Below, piece by piece: positions 35,179-42,285 of a stretch of 64,000 nucleotides of DNA (its first letter is position 1; every line of letters starts with the position of its first letter). The stretch covers positions 248,001 through 312,000 of the forward strand of contig NZ_CBDDJA010000002.1 of NCBI RefSeq assembly GCF_965229315.1, read 5' to 3'. A program made the translations under genes and the position numbers. Source of the DNA: Pelomonas sp965229315 (GTDB lineage Bacteria; Pseudomonadota; Gammaproteobacteria; Burkholderiales; Burkholderiaceae_C). The notes beneath the pieces are model-generated. The model was not told the origin of the DNA. It did no database searches and was given only the letters and a program-made list of their open reading frames with translations.

Positions 35179-36935
35179 CAGATGATTGCTAGGAGTTTTT
35201 CAAATGCACGTATGGCCAGCTCAGCATCGTCCACGGACACCGACTCCAGCGGGTTGTGGCTGATGCCGCCATTGCCGCCGCGCACGAACAGCATGGCCTG
35301 CGGCAGCAGTTCGTGCACCTTCATCGCGTCGTGCCCGGCGCCTGACGGCAGGCGATGCACGGGCAGGCCCAGCTCGGCGACCGCGGCCTCCCAGCGCGAC
35401 TGCCACGTCGGATCGCTGGGCGCGGCGTTGGCCGCCAGCGTGGGTTGCAGCGTGAAGCTCAGCCCGCGGCGCTGGCAGATCTCGTCGAGCTTGGCGCGCA
35501 CGTCGGCGTCGAGCGCGTCGCGGGCCGCGTCGGTGGTCGCGCGCAGGTCCAGGCTGAAGCGGCAGCGGCCCGGGATGACATTGATGGAGCCCGAGGGCAC
35601 GTCCAGCATGCCGACCGTCGCCACCACATCGGGCACTGACGCCGCACGTTGCTCGGCAAACAGGATCAGCTCGGCCACGCCCGCTGCCGCGTCGCGTCGC
35701 TGGCCCATGGGCGTGGTGCCGGCGTGGCTGGCCAGGCCGATGACCTCGCCGGTGTAGCGGCGGCTGCCGTTGATGGAGGTGACGATGCCCAGCGGCAGGT
35801 CCAGGCTGTCCAGCACCGGGCCTTGCTCGATATGGACTTCGATGAAGCCGAGGTAGCGGCCCGCATCACGCTTGAGCGCGGCAATGGCCTCCGCCGTGCC
35901 CGGCAGGCCGGCCGCCTGCATGGCGTCGCGCAGCGTGATGCCGGTGGCGTCAGTGCCATCCAGCCAGGCGGGGGCGAACGCGCCGATGAGCGCGCTGGAC
36001 GCAAGGAAATCGGCCGGGAAGCGCTGGCACTCCTCTTCCGAGAAGCCGACCACCTCCAGCCCGAAGGGCAGGCGCTTGCCCTGGCGGTGCAGCTCGCGCA
36101 CCACCAGCATCGGCACGAACAGGCCCAGCCGCCCGTCGAAGCGGCCGGCGCGGCGCACGGTGTCGTAGTGGCTGCCGGTTAGCAGGCGTTGTTCAGTCGC
36201 AGGATCGCCGGTGCCGTGGTAGGTGCCCACGACATTGCCGACCGCATCGCGGCCGACCTCGTCGAAGCCGCAGTCGCGCATCCAGGCCAGCAACTGCTCG
36301 GCGACAGCCGTGTGCGCCGGCGTGGCGTAGGTGCAGGTCAGGAACTCGTCGGTGTCGCTGTGCGTGGCCAGCGCCTTCGCCCAGTCCCACAGCTGCTCGC
36401 CCAGTTCGGGCCTGGCGCCGAACTTGTCGTTCAGCCGGATCTCGGCGATGCGGTGGATCTGCCGCAGGCATTCGGCCCGCTCCACGTCCGGGTGCGCGCG
36501 CAGCCGGCGTTCGAAGGTGGCGATGATTTCCTGCCGCGTGAAGCCCGTGCCGCGTGGGCCACGAACAGCAAGGATGAAAGGCCAACCAAAGCGATCGTTG
36601 TACTTGGCGTTGAGCTGCTGCAGCTTCGCGAACTCCTCGGGCGTGCAGGCGGTCAGGCCGGCCTTGAGCTGCTCGTTCGTCGACTCGGCCGTCAGCTCAC
36701 CGGCCACGGCCGCCTTGCCGGCGAGTTCCGGGTGGGCGCGGATCAGGCCCAGTTGTTCATCGACGCTGGCCTCGCGCACCACGCGGGCCAGCGCGACCTT
36801 CAGGGCAGCCAGGGTCTTGAAGGGCCGCGCGGCGGCGGCGCGTTCGGCGATCCAGGGCGAGTGTTCGTAGGTGCCGTCCAGCAGCGCGACGAACTCGGCC
36901 ACGCTCGCGGCGTTGAGTTGGGGGAGGGTCATCAT
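35178..36935 (-). CDS. Fused OHCU decarboxylase (UraD) and allantoate amidohydrolase (AllC)
   Basis: 585 residues. The N-terminal ~165 residues are UraD (HSPWIAERAAAARPF and RAHPELAGKA), which decarboxylates OHCU to S-allantoin. From ~170 on is an M20-type hydantoinase/carbamoylase domain (AllC): metal ligands in GSHYDTVRRAGRFDG, EEECQRFP, EVHIEQGPVL and GAGHDAM. AllC opens allantoate to ureidoglycine and ammonia. One polypeptide therefore carries two non-adjacent steps, with PuuE acting between them. It overlaps puuE by 4 bp. Confidence 0.93.
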   Translation of the reverse strand: MMTLPQLNAASVAEFVALLDGTYEHSPWIAERAAAARPFKTLAALKVALARVVREASVDEQLGLIRAHPELAGKAAVAGELTAESTNEQLKAGLTACTPEEFAKLQQLNAKYNDRFGWPFILAVRGPRGTGFTRQEIIATFERRLRAHPDVERAECLRQIHRIAEIRLNDKFGARPELGEQLWDWAKALATHSDTDEFLTCTYATPAHTAVAEQLLAWMRDCGFDEVGRDAVGNVVGTYHGTGDPATEQRLLTGSHYDTVRRAGRFDGRLGLFVPMLVVRELHRQGKRLPFGLEVVGFSEEECQRFPADFLASSALIGAFAPAWLDGTDATGITLRDAMQAAGLPGTAEAIAALKRDAGRYLGFIEVHIEQGPVLDSLDLPLGIVTSINGSRRYTGEVIGLASHAGTTPMGQRRDAAAGVAELILFAEQRAASVPDVVATVGMLDVPSGSINVIPGRCRFSLDLRATTDAARDALDADVRAKLDEICQRRGLSFTLQPTLAANAAPSDPTWQSRWEAAVAELGLPVHRLPSGAGHDAMKVHELLPQAMLFVRGGNGGISHNPLESVSVDDAELAIRAFEKLLAII

Positions 36936-37888
36936 TCCCAGACGAAAGCCGTCCTGGCGTCAAAGGGGTGGGTGGTTTTCCAGTGCCGCGCGATGTCCAG
37001 CCGCCGGCACACCCACACGCGGTCGTGGGCCTCGATGTGGTCGAGGAACTTCTGCAGCGCGCGCAGGCGCCCGGGTCGGCCGAGCAGACGGCAGTGCATG
37101 CCGATGCTCATCATCTTCGGGCTGTCGGCGCCCTCGGCGTAGAGCACGTCGAACGTGTCCTTCAGGTACTCGAAGAACGGCTCGCCGTGGCTGAAGCCCT
37201 GCGGCAGCGCGAAGCGCATGTCGTTGCAGTCCAGCGTGTAGGGCACGACGAGGTGCGGCGCCAGCTCGCCGTTGGTCTTGCGGACCTGCAGCCAGAACGG
37301 CAGGTCGTCGCCGTAGTAGTCGCTGTCGTATTCGAAGCCGCCGAAGTCGGCCACCAGCCGGCGCGTGGCGGGGCTGTCGCGGCCGGTGTACCAGCCCAGG
37401 CCGTGCGGGTCGCGGCCCAGCGTCAGGCGCTGCAGCGAGGCCATGGCCTGGGCCATGTGGGCGCGCTCGGTGGCCTCGTCCACGCCCTGGTAGTGGATCC
37501 AGCGCCAGCCGTGCGAGGCGATCTCGTGGTCCAGTTCGACGAAGGCCTGCGTCACGTCCGGGCAGCGCTCCAGCGCCATGCCCACGCCGAACACGGTCAG
37601 CGGCAACGCGCGCTGCTCGAATTCCTTCAGCAGCCGCCATACGCCCACGCGGGAGCCGTATTCGTAGATGCCTTCCATGCTCAGGTGCCGCGCCGGGAAG
37701 CTGGGCGGGTTGAACATTTCCGACAGGAACTGCTCGCTGCCGGCGTCGCCGTGCAGCACCGAGTTCTCGCCGCCTTCCTCGTAGTTCAGCACGAACTGCA
37801 CGGCCACCCGGGCGTTGCCGGGCCACTGCGCCTGCGGTGGGGTTTCGCCGTAGCCGACCAGGTCGCGGGGATAGCGGGGAGTGCTCAT
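36932..37888 (-). CDS. puuE: Allantoinase PuuE
   Basis: 318 residues of the polysaccharide-deacetylase-like fold, not the metal-dependent AllB type. Characteristic stretches are GYGETPPQAQWPG, FVLNYEEGGE, HEIASHGWRWIHYQGV and YDSDYYGDDLPFW. It hydrolyses allantoin to allantoate. I start at ATG 37888 (MSTPRYPRDLVGYG); an upstream extension reads into the uraH promoter. It heads the leftward operon and is divergent from uraH, 47 bp away. Confidence 0.95.
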   Translation of the reverse strand: MSTPRYPRDLVGYGETPPQAQWPGNARVAVQFVLNYEEGGENSVLHGDAGSEQFLSEMFNPPSFPARHLSMEGIYEYGSRVGVWRLLKEFEQRALPLTVFGVGMALERCPDVTQAFVELDHEIASHGWRWIHYQGVDEATERAHMAQAMASLQRLTLGRDPHGLGWYTGRDSPATRRLVADFGGFEYDSDYYGDDLPFWLQVRKTNGELAPHLVVPYTLDCNDMRFALPQGFSHGEPFFEYLKDTFDVLYAEGADSPKMMSIGMHCRLLGRPGRLRALQKFLDHIEAHDRVWVCRRLDIARHWKTTHPFDARTAFVWE

Positions 37889-37935
37889 CCCTACACTTTG
37901 CCTCAAGCCAACCACGAAAGCGCCTCGGAGTTCCC

Positions 37936-38289
37936 ATGGGCAAATTGACGACACATGTGCTGGACACCGCCCACGGCGGCCCCGCCGCGGGCATGGCCGT
38001 GCGGCTGTACCGGCTCGACGCCGAAGGCCCGCAGTGGCTGCGCAGCGTGACCCTGAACGCCGACGGCCGCGCCGACGGCCCGTTGCTGGAGGGCGCGGAG
38101 TTCCGGGCCGGCCGCTACCGGCTGGTGTTCGAGGTGGCGGGCTATTTCCGCAGCCTGGGCCAGGTCCTGCCGCAGCCGGCGTTCCTGGACGAAGTGCCGC
38201 TGGACTTCGGCGTGGCCGACGAGGGCTCGCACTACCACGTGCCGCTGCTGGCCTCGCCCTGGGCGTACTCCACTTACCGTGGCAGCTGA
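37936..38289 (+). CDS. uraH: 5-hydroxyisourate hydrolase (transthyretin-like)
   Basis: 117 residues. The family start LTTHVLDTAHGGPAAG and C-terminal YSTYRGS signature are both present, with active-site His in the first motif and the SHYHVPLLASPWAYS stretch near the end. It hydrolyses 5-hydroxyisourate to OHCU, feeding UraD. It shares a short divergent promoter region (37889-37935) with puuE, implying co-regulation. Confidence 0.97.
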   Translation: MGKLTTHVLDTAHGGPAAGMAVRLYRLDAEGPQWLRSVTLNADGRADGPLLEGAEFRAGRYRLVFEVAGYFRSLGQVLPQPAFLDEVPLDFGVADEGSHYHVPLLASPWAYSTYRGS

Positions 38290-38367
38290 AATGATGCCCC
38301 TCGCCCAGCCTGGCCTGGCTGAACGCAGGCCAGCCGGGGGGCGGACCGGCGCTCGGCCCGAACCGCT

Positions 38368-39135
38368 GTGAGCGCGGACTTGATCCTCGTCACCGTTTCG
38401 CGCACCGCCGGCAGCGTGCCGCGCGAGGTGGGCGCATGGATGACGGTGGCGGCCGGCGGCGTGCACGGCACGGTGGGCGGCGGACACCTGGAGTTCGACG
38501 CCATCGCCCGGGCCCGCGCGGCGCTGTCAGGCGGCGGGCTGGACGACGAGGTGCGCTACCCGCTCGGCCCCAGCCTGGGCCAGTGCTGCGGCGGCGTCGT
38601 GTGGCTGCAGTTCCGGCGCGTCGCGGCGGGCGAGGATGTCGCCGGCCTGCTGCCCGCGCCGGCCGGGCGGCCGCTGGCCTTGTTCGGCGCCGGCCACGTC
38701 GGCCAGGCCATCGCCCACATCGCGCGCGACCTGCCGCTGGCGCTGCACTGGATCGACAGCCGCCAGGCGCAGTTCCCGGCCGAGCCGCCCGCGCGCGGCT
38801 GGCGCCAGGAGGTGTGCGAGCAGCCGGCCGATGCGGTGCGCGACCTCGCACCCGGCTCGGCCGTGCTCGTCATGAGCCACAACCATGCCGAAGACTTCGA
38901 CATCGTCGTCGCCTGCCTGAAGCGCCAGCGCGAGCGGCAGGACCTGGCCTTCATCGGCCTGATCGGCAGCCGCACCAAGTGGGCGAGCTTCCGTCAGCGG
39001 CTGGAGGTGCGCGGCTTCGCCGAGGCCGAGTGGCGCCAGGTGGTCTGCCCCATCGGCGTGCCCGGCGTGGCGGGCAAGCAGCCGGCCGTCATTGCGGTGG
39101 CCGTGCTGGCGCAGATCCTGGCGCTGCCGGCGTGA
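38368..39135 (+). CDS. xdhC: Xanthine dehydrogenase accessory protein XdhC
   Basis: 255 residues. It begins at GTG 38368 with ILVTVSRTAGSVPREVGAWMTV, and a Rossmann region follows (FGAGHVGQAIAHIARDLP, FIGLIGSRTKWASF). XdhC inserts sulfurated molybdenum cofactor into xanthine dehydrogenase. It lies 78 bp after uraH, fitting purine catabolism, yet xdhA/xdhB are not in the window. Its 3' end overlaps the convergent binding-protein gene by 47 bp. Confidence 0.92.
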   Translation: MSADLILVTVSRTAGSVPREVGAWMTVAAGGVHGTVGGGHLEFDAIARARAALSGGGLDDEVRYPLGPSLGQCCGGVVWLQFRRVAAGEDVAGLLPAPAGRPLALFGAGHVGQAIAHIARDLPLALHWIDSRQAQFPAEPPARGWRQEVCEQPADAVRDLAPGSAVLVMSHNHAEDFDIVVACLKRQRERQDLAFIGLIGSRTKWASFRQRLEVRGFAEAEWRQVVCPIGVPGVAGKQPAVIAVAVLAQILALPA

Positions 39136-39913
39136 CGACCAGGCTGCGGCCCGGCCGGGCCTGCAGGCGGTTGTTGTCGGCGCCGATCTGGCGTTCGTAG
39201 TCGGCCCAGGCCTGCTGGATCTCGCCGCGGTCGCGCATGCGGCGCAGTGCCTGCTCCAGCGGCGCCACCCAGGCCGCGCGCGACTCGTGCACGCCGTGGA
39301 AGAGCTGGTTGCGGGTCAGCGGCGTGGGGATGCGGCAGATCGCGCCCTGGCGTGTGTCCACCGGCACTTCGGCCATCCACGCAGTGGTCAGCACCAGCGC
39401 GTAGTCGGCCGCGCCCGCGCCCAGGTTCAGGAAGGCATCGCTGGGCGTGTTGGCCGGTACGCGCGCCGCCTCGGGCACCAGCGCTTCGGCGGCCACCATG
39501 CCGCGCTGGTAGCTGACGCGGCTTTTGCCCAGCTCTTCGGGCGTGAGCGCCTGCGGGCAGGGCGGCCGTGCGTAGGCGAACACCTGCAGCTGCAGCAGCG
39601 GCACGTCGACGCGGCGCAGGAAGGGCGTCTGCTCGAAGTAGACGTCCGACCGCATCGCCACGCCGTCCAGCCGGCCGTTGCGCAGCTCCGCCTGCGTGCG
39701 CAGCAGGGGCCAGGGCAGGAACTCGACCTGCAGGCCCAGCGACGCATAGGCCTTGCGCAGCAGCGCCTCGGCGGGCGGGAAATAGCTGCGTTCGACGTTG
39801 GTGCCCAGGCGTACCACCGCCGGCTCCTGGGCGCGGGCGGGCGGCGCGGCCAGCAGCGCCAGCGCCAGCACGGCGCAGGCGGGCAGGTGCACAAGGGCTT
39901 GGCGGTCAGGCAT
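39089..39913 (-). CDS. Periplasmic substrate-binding protein (PBP2-like)
   Basis: 274 residues from ATG 39913. Signal peptide (LHLPACAVLALALLAAPPARA) is followed by a PBP type 2 pattern: VRLGTNVERSYFPPAEALLRKAY, NGRLDGVAMRSDVYFEQTPFL, SRVSYQRGMVAAEAL, and a Gly-Ala-Asp-Tyr strand. No permease or ATPase is next to it. It may be a sensor-like or orphan amino acid/urate binding protein in the purine region. It overlaps xdhC antisense at the 3' end. Confidence 0.8.
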   Translation of the reverse strand: MPDRQALVHLPACAVLALALLAAPPARAQEPAVVRLGTNVERSYFPPAEALLRKAYASLGLQVEFLPWPLLRTQAELRNGRLDGVAMRSDVYFEQTPFLRRVDVPLLQLQVFAYARPPCPQALTPEELGKSRVSYQRGMVAAEALVPEAARVPANTPSDAFLNLGAGAADYALVLTTAWMAEVPVDTRQGAICRIPTPLTRNQLFHGVHESRAAWVAPLEQALRRMRDRGEIQQAWADYERQIGADNNRLQARPGRSLVVTPAAPGSAPARPPQ

Positions 39914-40127
39914 GGGCGGATTCTGAAGGGATGCCGCGGCGTTCGCCTTTCTTGGCCCATCCGGTGACGTGAAGGCAGTCCCGGCCCCTCGCCGTGGCGG
40001 CCCCGCGACGGTGGGCTGCATACACTCGCGCGCAGTCGCAGCGGTGTCGGTCCGGCAGGACTTGCAGACGCGACCCTTGGGCCTCACAGCACCCGCCGTG
40101 GTGGGGCCACGCAAGTACCACCGCGTC

Positions 40128-41312
40128 ATGGACATCTACCTGTTCGACTGGGCCAACCTGCTGCTGCGCTGGCTGCACGTCATCACCGTCATCGCCTGGA
40201 TCGGCGCGTCGTTCTACTTTGTCTGGCTGGACAACCACCTCGTCAAGCCCACGGCGGACGACACCAAGGCCAAGGGCGTGGACGGCGAGCTGTGGGCCGT
40301 GCACGGCGGCGGCTTCTACAACCCGCAGAAGTACATGGTCGCGCCGGGCAACCTGCCGAAGGACCTGCACTGGTTCTACTGGGAGAGCTACTGGACGTGG
40401 ATGAGCGGCTTTGCGCTGTTCGTGGCGCTGTACCTGTGCAACGCCAGCCAGATGCTGATCGACGCCCGCGTGCATGCCTGGGGCGCGCCGTGGCAGGCGG
40501 TGGCGGCAGCGCTGGGCTTCCTGGTCGTGGGCACGGCCGTGTACGACATCGCCTGCCAGACGCTGGGTCGCACGAAGGACGGCGCCATCGGCCACGACGG
40601 CCGCGTGATGGCCGTGGTGGCGGTGTTCGTCGTCTTCGCCGCCTGGCTGGCCTGCCAGCTGTTCGCCGGCCGCGCGGCCTTCCTCATCGTCGGCGCCACG
40701 CTCGCCACCATGATGACGGCCAACGTCGCGCACTGGATCATCCCGGGCCAGAAGAAGGTCATCGCGCAGATGCGGGCGGGCGACAAGGTCGACCCCATCC
40801 ACGGCCAGCGCGGCAAGCAGCGCAGCGTGCACAACACCTATTTCACGCTGCCGGTGCTGATCGCGATGCTCAGCAACCATTACGGCATGCTGCACCAGCA
40901 CCCGCACAACTGGGCCGTGCTGTGCGTGCTGATGGCCGCGGGCGTGGCCATCCGCATCGTCTTCGTGAAGCGGCACAAGGGCGTCAACAGTTGGGGCGCG
41001 GTGGTACTGGCGCTCGTGCTGCTGGGCGGGCTGATCGCCTGGATGGCGCCCAAGCCGCAACCGGTGGCCGCTGCTGCGCCGCCGGTGACGCTGGCGCTGG
41101 TGCAGGCCATCGCCGCACAGCGCTGCGTGGCCTGCCACAGCGGCGAGGCCGCGCAGAAGGGCGTGCGGCTGGACAGCGCCGAAGGCCTGATCTCGCACAA
41201 GGCGCAGATCCACCAGCAGGTCGTCGTGCAGCGCGCCATGCCCTTGAACAACGCCACGGGCCTCACCGAGGACGAGCGCGCGCTGATCGGCCGCTGGGCG
41301 CTGGCACCGTAG
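40128..41312 (+). CDS. puuD: Membrane urate hydroxylase PuuD
   Basis: 394 residues. Start MDIYLFDWANLLLRWLHVITVIAWIG is the first span, with about eight to nine hydrophobic helices in all. The conserved YWESYWTWMSGF is present and a C-terminal cytochrome c domain carries CVACH (heme-binding CXXCH). PuuD oxidises urate to 5-hydroxyisourate and passes electrons to its heme c, so oxygen-dependent urate oxidase is not needed. Upstream in-frame codons to 39969 look non-conserved. Confidence 0.93.
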   Translation: MDIYLFDWANLLLRWLHVITVIAWIGASFYFVWLDNHLVKPTADDTKAKGVDGELWAVHGGGFYNPQKYMVAPGNLPKDLHWFYWESYWTWMSGFALFVALYLCNASQMLIDARVHAWGAPWQAVAAALGFLVVGTAVYDIACQTLGRTKDGAIGHDGRVMAVVAVFVVFAAWLACQLFAGRAAFLIVGATLATMMTANVAHWIIPGQKKVIAQMRAGDKVDPIHGQRGKQRSVHNTYFTLPVLIAMLSNHYGMLHQHPHNWAVLCVLMAAGVAIRIVFVKRHKGVNSWGAVVLALVLLGGLIAWMAPKPQPVAAAAPPVTLALVQAIAAQRCVACHSGEAAQKGVRLDSAEGLISHKAQIHQQVVVQRAMPLNNATGLTEDERALIGRWALAP

Positions 41313-41483
41313 CGTCCGCGGCGGCATGTTGCTGCGAGGTAAAGCGACCCCCGGGGTCGCGGGGGTGGCTCGCGTAGACCCTCTGCTGGCCCGCGAGGGG
41401 CCGTGGGATAAATCTCTTCACAAACGCTGCCCGGCCACAAGCCGTGCGGTACGAGAACCACATCTCATTTTCGAGGGGCTACC

Positions 41484-42176
41484 GTGAAGCAGATTTCCAC
41501 CGTCATCGGGTCGTGCATTCGGCGATTCGCGCCAGCAGCCCTGGCCGTCGCCGCCGCGTGCCTGGCCGGCCAAGCGGGCGCCATCACCGTCACCGAGAGC
41601 GGCGATGCCGGCCAGACGCTGGCCACGGCACAGGACACGACGTCCACCGGCCCGGTGCAGAGCCTCACGGCCATCTCGGGCAGCGTGCTGTCGTCCATCG
41701 ACGCCGATCTGTACCTGATCCACATCTCGAACCCGGTCACGTTCGCCGCCACGGCCGACGCCAGCGGCACGCTGTTCGACCCGCAGCTGTTCCTGCTGAC
41801 GCTCGCCGGCGCACCGGTGGCGCTGAACGACGACGCCGCGGGGGGCCAGTCCACGCTGCCGTCGCTGGCCGGCATTGCGTCGCTGACGGCCGGCTACTAC
41901 TACCTGGGCGTCTCGCAGAGCGGCTATGACCCGGTCAACTCGGTCAACCAGCTGCTGTTCGCGAGCGGCCTGAGCACCGACATCCGCTACGCGGCGAGCG
42001 GCCTGCAGCCGGCCACGTTCAGCGGTTTCTCCGACGGCACCTTCTTCGCCGACAGCGGCACCTACACGATCCAGCTCTCGGGCGTCGACACGCTGAGCGC
42101 CGTGCCGGAACCGTCGTCCATGCTGCTGCTGGCCGCTGGCGGCCTGCTCGTGCTGGCGCGCCGCCGCCGCGACTGA
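41484..42176 (+). CDS. PEP-CTERM exported protein
   Basis: 230 residues from GTG 41484, with GAGGGG 6 nt upstream. The signal peptide ends near GQAGA. The mature part has DADLYLIHISNPVTFAATADASGTLFDPQLFLL, a pattern common in bacterial pre-peptidase-like or lectin-like beta domains. The C-terminus VPEPSSMLLLAAGGLLVLARRRRD is a full exosortase signal. It is followed by the subtilase-like gene 109 bp downstream. Confidence 0.88.
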   Translation: MKQISTVIGSCIRRFAPAALAVAAACLAGQAGAITVTESGDAGQTLATAQDTTSTGPVQSLTAISGSVLSSIDADLYLIHISNPVTFAATADASGTLFDPQLFLLTLAGAPVALNDDAAGGQSTLPSLAGIASLTAGYYYLGVSQSGYDPVNSVNQLLFASGLSTDIRYAASGLQPATFSGFSDGTFFADSGTYTIQLSGVDTLSAVPEPSSMLLLAAGGLLVLARRRRD

Positions 42177-42285
42177 CCCCACCTCGGGCACCCTCGCGAG
42201 CCCGTGCTGGCAGGCCTGTGGCCGCCGCCGTTGCGCATCGCGGGGGCGTTCAACCGTTGACCGTTTTCTCCCTGGGAGTTCTGCA

